A stretch of 64,000 bases of DNA from Papio anubis (lineage: Eukaryota; Chordata; Mammalia; Primates; Cercopithecidae). Made by a program: the position numbers and the translations under genes. The stretch is from the NCBI RefSeq assembly GCF_008728515.1, contig NC_044990.1, forward strand, positions 63,654,879 through 63,718,878, given 5' to 3'. The notes beneath the pieces are model-generated. The model saw nothing but the letters and a program-made list of their open reading frames with translations. It had not been told where the DNA came from and ran no database searches. Below are positions 47,530 through 59,200 of the stretch, in pieces; position 1 is the first letter of the stretch, and each line of letters starts with the position of its first letter.

Positions 47530-48240
47530 AAAAGAGATTTTTATAAACACGTAATATTGTACATTTTTATGGCATACATGCAATATTTTTATAAACACAT
47601 ACAATGCATAATAATTAAATCAGGGTAATTAAGGTATCCACCATTTCAAGCATTTGTTGTTTCTTTGTGTTAGAAATATTCCTAATTCTAATTTTGGTTA
47701 TTTTAAAATGTACAATAAATAATTAATTCTAGTCCCCATTGTGCTACCAAATATTCTATCTTATTAATTCTAACTAACTGTATTCATAGCCATTAACCAA
47801 CCCTCTCCTATCCGCCCCCTTTCTGCTACCCTTCCCAGCCTCTAGTAACCATCATTCTACCCTATTTCTATGACTTCAATGTTTAAAAAAAAATTGGCTT
47901 GCTCTTATGAGCGAGAACATGCAAAATTTGTCTTTTGGTGCCTGGCTTATTTCACTTAATATAACATCCTCTAGGTCCATCCACGTTGTTGCAAACGACA
48001 AGAGTTCATTCTTTTTAATGGCTGAATTATATTCCATTATGTATATGTATTAATACTATATATGGGCCACATTTCCTTATTCACATCTGGGCTGATTCCA
48101 TTTCTTGGGTATTGTGAAGGGTGCTGCATTAAACATGGGAATGCACAGATCCCTTTTATATACTGATTTCCTTTTCTTTGGACATATACCCAGTATTGGG
48201 ATTGATGAATTGTATGGTTACTCTATTTGACAACTTTTAA
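47530..48240 (-). mobile_element. L1M 3' end, reverse orientation
   Basis: Reverse L1 3' UTR and ORF2 end: 'cagggtaattaaggtatcca', 'agtccccattgtgctaccaa', 'gagcgagaacatgcaaaatt', 'tggctgaattatattccatt' and 'ggacatatacccagtattgg'. 5'-truncated. Confidence 0.92.
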
Positions 48241-48856
48241 GGAGAGAGAATACAGGAGAAAACCTTGGCTATTTCAAAAACTTTAGTATTTTTAAACAGG
48301 GTTTTATGTCTGACAAATATTGAACTCTGTGCCTACATATAGACAGTACATAAGGCCCAAAGTATTTTTCCTATCTACTTACAAACATATTTTCTTCTAA
48401 TTGGGAGGGTGTATAGGACAATTAGTACTATTCTGCATTTTACTTTGTTGGCTGTGTAGTAGGAGATTACTAACCTGAATCCTAGCATTAGATGGTACAC
48501 CACGTGCTTTTTGAGAATAATGAAGTTTCATTTTTATAGCGATATTTCAGTGGAAATTTATGAAGAGTGGATCATTAGACAACATTTAGACAGAATTATA
48601 TACATTCCTTATGAGAAAAAAAAGTATATACTTAGACTGAAATTCTAAAATCTCCCAAATTCATTCAATACATTAATTCAACACGAAACTCATATGATGT
48701 TATACCTATAGCAAAAGTGGTTGATTTATTAGATTTTGATTATATAGGATCCAAATTGTAATGCAATTTTAAAAAAGACATATCACACTTCCAATCTAAT
48801 ATATGGATTTTGTAACTAATTTGACAAAAGTGAAAGCAATTAAGTAAAAAAAACAC
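48241..48856. other. Unique AT-rich DNA
   Basis: Nothing is recognised. Confidence 0.4.
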
Positions 48857-49150
48857 GGCCAAGGTGCAGTGGCTCACGCATGCAATCCCAGCACTTTGGG
48901 AGGCCAAGGCGGGTGGATCACAAGGTCAGGAGATCAAGACCAACCTTGCTAATACGGTGAAACCCCGTCTCTACTAAAATTACAAAAAAATTAGCCAGGC
49001 GTGGTGGCAGGTGCCTATAATCCCAGCTACTTGGGAGACTGAGGCTGGGGAATGGCTTGAACCTGCGAGCGGAGGTTACAGTGAGCCGAGATCATGTCAT
49101 TGCACTCCAACCTGCTGACAGAGTGAGATTCCATCTCACAAAAAAAAAAG
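48857..49150 (+). mobile_element. Alu (AluY/S)
   Basis: 'ggccaaggtgcagtggctca' to 'gagtgagattccatctcac' plus poly(A). 'aagtaaaaaaaacac' before and 'aagtaaaaaacacat' after look like the target duplication. The minus frame at 49027-49230 is antisense Alu. Confidence 0.92.
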
Positions 49151-49720
49151 AAGTAAAAAACACATAAATTGTGCACAAAATTAGAAAACATGAAAATCAA
49201 AAAAGGGTCAATGTCATTTTCATACTTCATTACTTTTTTTAGAGTTTTATCTTTTCTCCATTATACATATCAATGTGTGTGTTTTTAAGTACAATGTTTT
49301 CTTCTGAGTGGAAACCTGTCTATGTCTTTTTTACACTTGGCACAATCTTGTAAAAATCACAGGCTCATTTTTTGACTGACTTTGTCCTAGAAAATAATTT
49401 GCAAATAAACAAAATTTTTTCTCTGAGTGTGTCATGTAGCTAGAGGGATGCCAAACAGGAGTTCATATTTACATACATTTTGGGATTGCAGATTAAGCTT
49501 CATTGTTGTTGGATGGAGGTTAGATGGAAGTGTTATGTTAAGGAGGCAAATTAAGCAATCCAAAATTCTTAAAAACAGACTTCATCGGACTTCTTTAATC
49601 TAGTGCCATTATCATTATTATTTTTAATATTATTAATCTGAAAAAGGCTTTACCTAAGTAGAAGTACTAAAAGATCCTGTAGTGATTCTTAGGTGGAATT
49701 ATAATACGCACTTGCCTTTT
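49151..49720. other. Unique AT-rich DNA
   Basis: A short ATT/ATTATT patch lies near 49610-49632. No gene is seen. Confidence 0.4.
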
Positions 49721-49739
49721 AGAAATTTTCGCTAACCTG

Positions 49740-50055
49740 GCCGGGCGTGGTGGCTCACGCCTGTAAATCCCAACAGTTTAGGAGGCTGAGGCGGGCAGAT
49801 CACTTGAGGTCAGGGGTTTAAGAGTAGCCTGGCCAACATGTTGAAACCGCGTCTCTTCTAAAAATTACAAAAATCAGCTGGGCATGGTGGCACGCACCTG
49901 TAATCCCAGCTACTTGGAAGACTGAAACAGGAGAATCCCTTGAAGGCAGGGGGCGGAGGTTGCGGTGAGCCGAGATCATGCCACTGCACTCCCGCCTGGG
50001 CCACAGAGCGAGACGTTGTGTCAAAAAAAGTAATAATAATAATAAATAAATAAAT
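49740..50055 (+). mobile_element. AluS with a 15-bp target duplication
   Basis: 'ggccgggcgtggtggctcac' to 'gagcgagacgttgtgtc', then an AAT/AAAT-repeat tail. 'agaaattttcgctaa' (49721-49735) matches 'agaaattttcactaa' (50057-50071) with one change. Confidence 0.95.
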
Positions 50056-50071
50056 GAGAAATTTTCACTAA

Positions 50072-50484
50072 TGTTAATTTTACCCTCATTTTTCCCACAA
50101 TATCATACCCTGACTCAGCTACAACCTCTGTGAAGTGTCCATTTCCGGAAACTTTCCTCAAATCACTACTCCCTATCTTTTTCACTTGTTTACCCTTGCA
50201 ATGTACCACATACTCTTTGAGAGACAGAGTCTCTAAAGATTTAAAGCTATGAATATGAAATGGATAATTATCCAAGCAATTTATTTAACACTACAGTTCC
50301 ACTCAGGTAAAAGTGCATTCGCTTTTCTGTTCTAGTTCATGACAGGGCATATTTCAAATCAATACAAAGTGTGGGGAATATGTGCCTTAGGAAAAATAGC
50401 TCTGTTTAGTAATATCTGGTTATATGTTCATCTACAGATGGGTCCATAGAAAAGAGTCCATAGTATTTTGTTTATGAATGTTTA
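50072..50484. other. Unique DNA, nothing recognised
   Basis: The 84-codon minus frame at 50021-50275 starts in unique DNA and ends in the Alu tail. No domain is seen. Confidence 0.4.
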
Positions 50485-50800
50485 GTCTGGGCATAGTAGC
50501 TCATGCCTGTAATCCTAACACATTGGGAGGCTGAGGCAGGAGGATCACTTGAGCCCAGGAGTTCCAGATTAGCTTGGGCAACACAACAAGACCTCATCTC
50601 TACAAATGATTAAAAAATGATGCAGATATGGCAGCATACACTTATGGTCCCAGCTACTCAGGAGTCTGAGGTGGGAGGATCTCTTTGGTCCAGGAAGTCA
50701 AGGCTGCAGTGAGCCGTGATCATGCCACTGCACTCCTGGGTAACAGGAGCAAGACCCTGTCTCAAAAATAAATAAATACATAGATAAACAAATAAATAAA
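50485..50800 (+). mobile_element. AluJ with AAAT tail
   Basis: 'tctgggcatagtagctcatg' to 'gcaagaccctgtctcaaaaa', then AAAT units to about 50815. It is diverged, with 'gatcacttgagcccagg' of the J/FLAM type. Confidence 0.9.
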
Positions 50801-50815
50801 TATTTAAAATAAAAT

Positions 50816-52106
50816 AAAGTTCAAAGTAGAGCTGCATCAGAATACAGTTCTTATCCAGAAAAAGACTAGTGTACACAAATACAAATTTAAGAGAATACAC
50901 ATTGAAATGTAAGTTATTTATTACCATAAATATGAAAATTGTATTTCTAATTATATGTGTCAAAGTGAAAAATATTCACCTCAGAAAGGCTCATTTTTAT
51001 TCTGAAATTGGAATTAAAGTCACCAATCTTCATTTCACTATCACTGAGATGATAGCAAACAGATGCAACATATTTTGCCAGTAACAAGGTAATTGTTTCA
51101 GTTTTTCATATTATTTCCAATTTAACCTCATGAATAAATCATTTATCTACATCGTTTTTATTTTTCTCATACAATTTTTTTGCTGCATAATTAAAACAAT
51201 TTAATATGCAAAATAATATACAAAAGCACTTTCAGTCAGTTGACTATATAATTTATGGTAAAATGTATTTCCATGATTCTGACATGTTTTTAATTTAAAC
51301 AAATAAATTTTAATTTAATTTAATTTAAATAATAATTTAATTTCAATATATGTGGTGGCTACTCTCATTCAGATATGGTAAAAGTTGCTATACATAGGTT
51401 ACTTAATTTAATTCTATCCATAACCCTATGAAAGATGCTTTCTCCTCATGTTATGGACGGAATGGTGAAGTTATCTGAGAACACTGAGTTTAGGTAGAAA
51501 TGTAGCGAGCTGTAATTGGAGCAAGATTTGTCATCAACATTTTTTATTCCTGAGAATTTATTCATCAGTGCATTTTCCAAATCACTGCCTGACAGAGGTT
51601 CTCTTAAGTCAACAAATTAATTAGGATAAACAATTTCTTCACCTATAATAATTTTTAACATTAGGAAAGAAGGGTGGAATTGCAAATCCAAGATGTATAC
51701 TATGTGGTGAAATCTGCTGAAGAATGAGGAAGGGTGTGCCTAGAGAGAGACCACACACTGAATAATAAAAGATATGCACAGAGGAGATAAGACATGCAGA
51801 GGCAATTGCCATGATTTGGAGATTGAACGAGGTCCTTAATCCACTCATTCTTTGTGGATTCTTATGTTTCATAGAGTCACACTGCAAAATTATTATATTT
51901 CAAAATATCCTTCCTTATATGTACATACTTCAAATTGGCTTTTGTAACTTATAATCTGAACAGTCCAAAAAAGACTTCAAAATTAAAAAAATAAAAATAA
52001 ATTGAGGAGAAATACGAATTTCTATTAAATGGAGAGACAAAGGGCAGGTAACCATGAACTAAACCAAATGGGCTGCAAATGATAAACAACCTACAATGGT
52101 AATAGT
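50816..52106. other. AT-rich DNA with a probable MIR
   Basis: 51345-51500 reads like a reverse MIR ('ttactta...attctatccataaccct', 'tcctcatgttatggacggaa'). ATTTAA-rich low-complexity sequence lies at 51288-51345. Other frames are unsupported. Confidence 0.45.
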
Positions 52107-52644
52107 TGTGATGGTTAATATTGACTGTCAATTTGGTTGGATTGAAGGATGCAAAGTATTGTTCCTGGGTGCGTCTGTAAGGGTGTTGCCAGAGGAGTTT
52201 GAGTCAGTAGACTGGGTGAGGCAGACCCACCTTCAATCTGGATGGGTGCCATCTAATCATCTGCTAGCATGGCTAGAATAAAGTAGGCAGAAGAACGTGG
52301 AAGGACTAGACTGGCTGAGTCTTCCAACTTTCATCATTCTCCGGTGTTGGATGCTTCCTGCCCTCAAGCATTGAACTCCAAATTATTCAGCTTTTGGACT
52401 CTTGGACTTACAGCAGTGGTTTGCCAGGGGATCTCGGACCGTGCAGACCAAAGGCTACACTCTGGGCTTCCCTATTTTTGAGGTTTTGGTACTTGGACTG
52501 GCTTCCTTGCTCCTCAGCTTGCAGACGGCCTACTGTGGGACTTCATCTTGTGATCGTGTGAGTCAATTCTCCTCATAAAGTCATATTTATATATACACAT
52601 ATTTCCCATTAGTTCTGTTCCTCTAGAGAACCCTGACTAATACA
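52107..52644 (+). mobile_element. MLT2A-type solo LTR (ERVL)
   Basis: It starts 'tgtgatggttaatattgact', carries 'ggatgcaaagtattgttcct', 'tggaaggactagactggctg' and 'cagcttgcagacggcctact', and ends 'gagaaccctgactaataca'. The 5-bp flanks 'atagt' (52102-52106) and 'acagt' (52645-52649) differ at one base. It is a promoter-bearing LTR of the HERV-L group with no internal region. Confidence 0.94.
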
Positions 52645-52649
52645 ACAGT

Positions 52650-53532
52650 CATAGAAGAATAAAGAGAAAAGAGGTTAAGCAAATAGTGAGGGACTGGAAG
52701 AATCTTGGAACACGAGGAAGAGGAAAAAAGCAACAAACATATGAACTATAATAGCAAATCAATTAAATGACTTAATATTTACCTTATCCTTCCTTGATAC
52801 TCCCTAGATAACAATTCCTAAATAAGTTTGATCTAAATTTTACTAGCTAATCTTCATTCATTCATTCAATTAGTATAACCAAAATTTATTGAGTACACTA
52901 AAATGACAGACTCTATGTGTCATGCTCTGTTTAATGCTAAAAACAACAACAAAACTCCTGCTTCTGTGGGGAAATACATATTGACTAAATCATCAAGCAC
53001 AATAATCTGACATTGCAATGACACAACTGCAGCTAAGGAGAGACATTAGGTGCTATGATCTCACAATGAAATTCAGGAAAGGGTGCCCTTCCGTTAGAAT
53101 AAAGGACAATGATTTTCTTGGTGAATAGTGTGGGAGAATTATTCAACATATGGAACCAACATGCATAACTCTTTACAAGAATAAATATAATTTTCTGAAC
53201 TCATGGGAAACCAGAATAAGTAGAAAAGAGAAATAAAAAGAGAATTATGAGGCCGGTGATAGTTGGAAAGGACAGTAGGAGTCAAAGCAAGCAGCAGCTT
53301 GTAACCTTCCTAATGGGAATGCATTGAGGTTTTACAGAGATTACTCTGAGTATATTGGGGAAAAGCTAAAGAAATTATCCAGTTGAGAGAGAGCGGTAGT
53401 TTAGAAAACATACTTAGTGGTGGAAATGAAGATATATGAACAGAATAGAGAGATATACTTAAGATATGATTAGTAGAAAACAACAGGGACATATGTTTCA
53501 TAAAGAAGTTTCCAAACAATATATTTAGGTAG
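52650..53532 (-). mobile_element. Probable L2 remnants in unique DNA
   Basis: 52855-53010 ('tcattcattcattcaattag', 'aaatttattgagtacactaa', 'actcctgcttctgtggggaa') follows the reverse L2 3' end. 53262-53345 may be a further piece. The 93-codon minus frame at 53310-53591 is unsupported. Confidence 0.5.
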
Positions 53533-53777
53533 TGATATGGTTTGGCTCTGTGTCCCCACTCAAATCTCATGTCAAATTGTAATCCCCACATGTTAGGGGA
53601 GGGGACTGGTGGGAGTTGATTGGATAATGGGGGCAGATTTCTTCCTTGCTGTTCTCATGATAGTGAGTTTTCATGAGATCTGATGGTTTAAAGGTATATG
53701 GTGCTTCCTCCTCCCCTCTCTCTCCCCTGCTTTGCCATGATGAGACGTGCTTGCTTCCCCTTTGCCTTCTGCCATGG
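53533..53777 (+). mobile_element. MaLR LTR (MST/THE1), 3'-truncated
   Basis: It starts 'tgatatggtttggctctgtg' and stops at 'gccttctgccatgg', about two thirds of the way through the LTR. At that point it joins an internal region in the opposite orientation instead of its own 3' part. Confidence 0.9.
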
Positions 53778-54744
53778 CTCCCACCCAACATTTCCCTTCT
53801 GCAGTGCCCTAGTAGAGGTTCTCCATGAGCACCTCGCCCCTACAGCAAACTTTTGCTGGGGCATTCAGGCATTTCCATACATCTTCTGAAATCTAGGCAA
53901 AGGTTCCCAAACCTTAATTTTTCACTTCTGTGCACCCACAGGCTAAACACCATGTGGAAGCTGCCAAAGCTTGGGGCTTTCATCATCTGAAGCCACAGCA
54001 TGAGCTGTACCTTGACCCCTTTAAGTCATGGCTGGAACAACTGTGACAAAGGGTACCAAGTCCCTAGACTGTACACAGCACAGTGACCCTGGACCTGCCC
54101 ATATTTTCCTCCTAGGCTTCCGAGCCTATGATGGGAGGGGCTGCTGTGGAGACCTCTGACATGCCCTGAGACACTTTCCTCATTGTCTTGGGAATTAACA
54201 TTTGGCACAAATTTCTGCATCTGGCTTGAATTTCTCCCCAGAATAAGGGATTTTCTTTTATATCACATTGTCAGGCTGCAAATTTTCCAAACTTTTATGC
54301 TCTGTTTTCCTTACAAAACTGAATTCATTTAACAGCATCCAACTCACTTCTTTAAAGCTTTGCTGCTTAGAAATTTTTTCTCCCTGTTACCCCAAATCAT
54401 CTCTCTCAAGTTGAAAGTTCCACAAATCTCTAGGGTAGGGGCAAAATGCCGCCAGTCTCTTTGGTAAAACATAACAAGAGTCACCTTTGCTACATTTCCC
54501 AACCAGTTTTCATCTCCATCTGACACCACCTCAGCCTGGATTTCATTGTCCATATCATTAACAGCATTTTGGGCAAAGTCATTCAACAAGTATCTAGGGA
54601 GTTCCAAACTTTCACCCATTTTCTGTCTTCTTCTGAGCCTTCCAGACTGTTCCAACCTCCGCCTGTTACCAAGTTCCAAAGTCACTTAATTGCACATTTT
54701 CAAGTATCTTTTCAGCAGTGCCCACTCTGCAGGTACCCATTTAC
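53778..54744 (-). mobile_element. MaLR internal region, reverse orientation
   Basis: Read in reverse from 54744 it contains the 113-codon frame at 54344-54685, with the motif ELPRYLLNDF and DNEIQAEVVSDGDE, a remnant of a MaLR gag-like region. It then runs about 600 bp further before the break at 53778. It is homologous to the forward region at 55108-56610, so the two form inverted arms around an LTR. It is degenerate and noncoding. Confidence 0.88.
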
Positions 54745-55107
54745 TGTATTAGTCCATTTTCACACTGCTGAAAAAGACATATCCAAGACTGGGCAATTTA
54801 CAAAAGAATGAAGTTTATTGGACCTACAGTTCCACATGGGTTTGGAGGCCTCACAATCATGGCAGAAGGCAAGGAAGAGCTAGTCACATCTTATGTGAAT
54901 GGCAACAGACAGAGAGGTTGTGCAGGGAAACTCCCATTTTTAAAACCATCAGATCTTATGAGACTCATTCACTTCATGAGAACAGTGCAGGAAAGACGCA
55001 CCCCTATAATTCAATCACCTCCCACTGGGTTTCTGCCACAACACATGGGAATTGTGGGAGTTGAAGTTCAAGATGAGATTGGAAGGGAACACAGCTAAAC
55101 CATACCA
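54745..55107 (-). mobile_element. THE1/MST LTR between the inverted internal regions
   Basis: 'tgtattagtccattttcaca' to 'acacagctaaaccatacca'. It is complete, and in reverse orientation it acts as the 5' LTR of the reverse internal region to its left. The 96-codon plus frame at 54808-55098 is LTR sequence. Confidence 0.94.
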
Positions 55108-56610
55108 GGAAGCAAGTTTGTAACTGGGTAATGGGTAGATGTTGGAACAGTTTGGAGGGCTCTAAAGAAGACAGGGTGATTTGGGAAATTTAGAACTTCC
55201 TAGAAACTTGTTGAATGGTTTTAGCCAACATGCTGATAGTGATATAGACAATGAAATCCAGGCTGAGGTGATCTCAGACGGAGATGAAGAGCTTACTGGG
55301 AACTGGAATAAGAGTTACTCTTGCTATGCTTTAGCAGCATTTTGCCCCTGTCCTAGACATTTTTGGAGCTTTGAACTTGAGAGAGATGATGTAGGGTATC
55401 TGGCAGAAGAAATAAATGGTCTGAAATTAGAACGTTATTTAAAAGGGAAGAAGAGCAAAAAAAAAAAGTTTGGAAAATTTGTACTCTGGTCATGTAGTAA
55501 AAAAGAAAAACTCACTTTCTGGGGAGAAATTCAAGCTCGCAATCAAAATTTGCATAAGTAATGGGGAACTGAATGTTGATAGCCAAGACCACGGGGAAAA
55601 TACCTCGAAGACATTTAAGAGACCTTTGCCACAGCCCCTCCTATTATAGGCACAGAACCCTAGGAGAGAAAAGTGGTTTCATTGACCAGGTCCAGGGCCC
55701 CACTACTCTGTGGCACCTCAGAACATGGCACTCTGTATCCCAGCTGCTCCAGCTCCAGCTGTGGCTAAAAGGGGCCAAGGCACAGTTCAGGCCATTGTTT
55801 CAGAGGGTGCAAGCCCCAAGCCTTGGTGGCTTCCATGTGGTGTTGGGCCTGAAGGTGTGCAGACGACAAGAGTTAAGATTTGAGAACCTCTGCCTAGATT
55901 TCAGAGGATGTACTGAAGTACCTGGATGTCCAGGCAGAAGTCTGCTGCAGGGGCAGGGTCCTCATGGAGAACCTTGACTAGGGCAGTGCAAAGGAAAAAT
56001 GTAGGGTTGGAACCCCCACACAGAGACCTAACTGGGGGCACTGCCTAGTGGAGCTGTGAGAAGAGGATCAGTGTCTTCTAGACCCTGGAATGGTAGATCC
56101 ACTGACAGTTTGCACCATGTACCTGGAAAAGTTGCAGGCACTTAATGCCAGCTTGTGAAAACAGACATGGAGGTTGTACCCTGCAGAGCCATGGGGGCTG
56201 TAGCCTGCAGAGCCAAGGCCTTGGGAGCTTACCTCTTACATCAGCATGCCCTGGATGTGAGACGTAGTCAGAGGAGATTATTTTGTAGCTTTGAGATTTA
56301 ATGACTGCCCTGTTGGGTTTCAGACTTGCATGAGACCTGTAGTTCCTTTGATCTGAACAATTTCTCTTTTTTGGAATGGGAGCATTTACTCAATGCCTGT
56401 ACTTCCATTGTATCATGGAAGTAATTAACTCATTTTTGATTTTGCAGGCTCATAGGTGGAAGGGACTTGCCTTGTCTCAGATGAGACTTTGAGAGTGAAC
56501 TTTTGTGTTAGTGCTGGAATGAGTTAAGACTTTGGGGTACTGTTGGGAAAGCATAATTGGTTTTTGACGTGTGAGAAGAACATGAGATTTGAGAGGGGCC
56601 AGAAGTTGAA
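55108..56610 (+). mobile_element. MaLR internal region, forward orientation
   Basis: About 1.5 kb, near the full length of a THE1/MST internal region. It carries a 126-codon frame at 55181-55561 (ELPRNLLNGF, then DNEIQAEVISDGDEE, then a Lys-rich patch) and a 134-codon frame at 55573-55977. The first is colinear with the minus-strand frame at 54344-54685. It ends next to the forward LTR start at 56611. No protease or polymerase region is present, as is normal for MaLRs. Confidence 0.88.
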
Positions 56611-56709
56611 TGATATGGTTTTGCTCTGTGTCCCCACCCAAATCTCATTGTGAATTATAATCCCCATGTATCAAGGGAGGAGGCTAGGGTAAAGTGATTG
56701 GATCATGAG
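56611..56709 (+). mobile_element. MaLR 3' LTR, truncated after about 100 bp
   Basis: It starts 'tgatatggttttgctctgtg' directly after the internal region and breaks off after 'gtgattggatcatgag'. Unique AT-rich DNA follows. Confidence 0.9.
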
Positions 56710-57584
56710 TGGAGCATATGGACTGAGAAAATAGTAATTTTACAGTTGAAAGGTCTGGCAGTATCTTAACCAAGTGATCAAAGTTAACATTACTGGTAAT
56801 AAGCCATGTTGACGTCATGTATGCTTTGATAAAATGTGACATCTCAGAAGAAATCACTGGAATTTTTTCCATAAAACCCCACAATCATAAGAAAACACAG
56901 ACAAACTAAGAAGTGTTCTAAAATTACTGACCAATACTCTTAAAAAGAATTAAGGACACGAAAAACAAAGAGAAAGACTGAAAAACTGTCCCTTATTTAT
57001 TTCATTATGCAGGAAAAATCCTAATGCAGTTTGTAATGTATTGAGTTTTCCAGATAACACAAGTGACAGTAATTCCTTAGCTGAGACTAAGCCAATAGAA
57101 AGTTCTAATTTAATATTTGTTATCCTGTACGTGAGGGAATATCCTGTTACCTTGGGTGTAATATTGCTTATAAGGATGATTAGTGGAGTAAAGAAAATTT
57201 GAAGGATAATTATTTGATAGAAAATTTAGTGGCTTAAGTAATATATTAGAAATGTGGCACAGGTTTTTTTAATCTGGTTAAAATTTCTTATTTCAAATGT
57301 ATAGTGGGATTAATTTATGATACCTTTAAAAAAATTGATACCTTGTACCTATGATGTAAGTACAAAAGGAGTAGACACCTGTGCTCAACCATACTCATGT
57401 GAGTATGCAGCCACATGAATGTGAACAATAGGGAGACTAGTCAAGAGAATTTTAGCTAATTTGCAAGTAAAATTATATATTAAAGAACCTGAAGTGTTTA
57501 CGGAGAAGAAAGAGAGAACAGCAAATATATAAGCTAGTTAGACTTAGCAATTAAATATTGGCTACTTACAAGAAAAGAGGTTCA
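56710..57584. other. Unique AT-rich DNA
   Basis: Nothing is recognised. Confidence 0.4.
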
Positions 57585-58515
57585 ATAATATGATATGACT
57601 TCTCAGTGGTGAGGAAATGGAGACAATAATTTTACACAATAATTAATAATACATTCTTTTTTAAAAGAACATTTTATTATATTTTAAGTTCTGGGATACA
57701 TGTGCAGAACATGCAGGTTTGTTACATAGGTACACATGTGCCATGGTGGTTTGCTGCACCATCAACCCGTCATCTACATTAGGTATTTCTCCTAATGCTA
57801 TCCCTACCCTAGCCCTCCACCCCTCAACAGGCCCCAGTGTTTGATGTTCCCCTCCCTGTGTCTATGTGTTTTCATCGTTCAACTCCTACTTATGAGTGAG
57901 AACATGCAGTGTTTAGCTTTTCTCTTCTGTGTCAGATTGCTGAGAATGATGGTTCCCAGCTTTATCCATGTCCCTGCAAAGGACTTGAACTCATTCTTTT
58001 TTTATGGCTGCATAGTATTCCAGGGTGTGTATGTGCCACATTTTCATTATCCAATCTATCATTGATGGGCTTTTGGGTTGATTCCAAGTCTTTGCTATTG
58101 TGAACAGTGCTGCAATGAACATACACGTGCATGTATCTTTAAAGAAGAATGATTTATAATCCTTTGGGTATATACCCAGTAATGGGATGGCTGGGTCAAA
58201 TGGTATTTCTGGTTCTAGAATCTTGAGGAATTGCCACACTGTCTTCCAGAATGGCAGAACTAATTTACACTCCTACAATAGTGTAAAAACATTCCTATTT
58301 CTCTATATCCTGTCTGGCATCTGTTGTTTCCTGACTTTTTAATTATCACGATTCTAACTAGCATGAGATAGTATCTCATGCGGTTTTGATTTTCATTTCT
58401 CTAATGACCAGTGATGATGAGGTTTTATTCATATGTTTGTTGGCTGCATAAATGACTCCTTTTGTGAAGTCCATTGCCTCCATTTCCTCACCACTGAGAA
58501 GTCATATCATATTAT
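57585..58515. repeat. 43-bp inverted repeat bracketing an L1
   Basis: The left arm 57585-57627 (core 'gacttctcagtggtgagg') is the reverse complement of the right arm 58473-58515 (core 'cctcaccactgagaagtc'), with one mismatch. The L1 lies between them, its 5' end touching the right arm. 33 bp of unduplicated flank separate the left arm from the L1 tail. No direct target duplication is seen. Confidence 0.95.
57660..58470 (-). mobile_element. L1P 3' end, reverse orientation, 5'-truncated
   Basis: Reverse 3' UTR ('ttctgggatacatgtgcaga', 'ccagtgtttgatgttcccct') followed by the ORF2 carboxy end. The minus frame 57991-58239 shows PAIPLLGIYP, IAKTWNQPK and EYYAAIKKE, all typical of the L1 ORF2 C-terminus. 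It is cut near 58470 inside ORF2 and is not functional. Confidence 0.96.
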
Positions 58516-59035
58516 GACTCCTGAAAACTCCAGGTGCTGTGATTTTGAAGACCCAAGTGAAAAAAAGATTAGCAGATGGAAACTGAAAAAGCATGATATA
58601 CTTCCTCTCCATGCCTAGTCATTAATGTCAACACTGTCTACCACTGGGATGTTAATAACGTACAAAATTGAAATTTGAGATAAAATAAAATTTGATCACT
58701 CTGCTTTATATATATAAGTGGATAGTAACCAATGGGATATACCTATGTTGCTGTAATGGAAGTTGGAAAAAACATAACTGAAGACAGCAGTCAAGAAAAA
58801 TAAAATATTTCATTGAATTTATTGTCCAACAAGTTGGTTTTATTTATAAGGCTTTGGTAAGAAGTATAGAGGTAAAATGTTGAAAAGCAAATTTTTTAAC
58901 AACAGAATCAAAGAAGTAGGAATAATATTATAAAGAAAATAAACTTTAACATATGATTTTGATAAAAGAAAAATTTCTTAATGAAAAATGTACAAGTAAA
59001 AGATTATGAGATTGTGAGAATAATCAAAAAATATC
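58516..59035. other. Unique AT-rich DNA
   Basis: The plus frame at 58433-58618 spans the L1 border and is not a gene. Nothing else is recognised. Confidence 0.4.
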
Positions 59036-59200
59036 ACTGCGTGTGGTGGCTCATGCCTGTAATTCTAGCACCATGGAGGCCTACGCAGGATGATTGCCTG
59101 AGCCCAGGAGTTTGAGACCATCCTGGACAACATAGCAAGACAGTCCATCCCCCATCTTTAAAAACAGAAAAAAACAAAAAACAAAAAAAAACCCAAAAAA
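59036..59200 (+). mobile_element. Alu left-monomer fragment (AluJ/FLAM-like)
   Basis: 'actgcgtgtggtggctcatg', 'gatgattgcctgagcccagg' and 'catcctggacaacatagcaa', then an A-rich tail with CAAAA units. Only one monomer is present. Confidence 0.85.

Noticed and set aside
55573..55977. 134-codon plus frame possibly a gene
   Set aside because: It is MaLR internal sequence, and its homologous reverse arm does not keep the frame.
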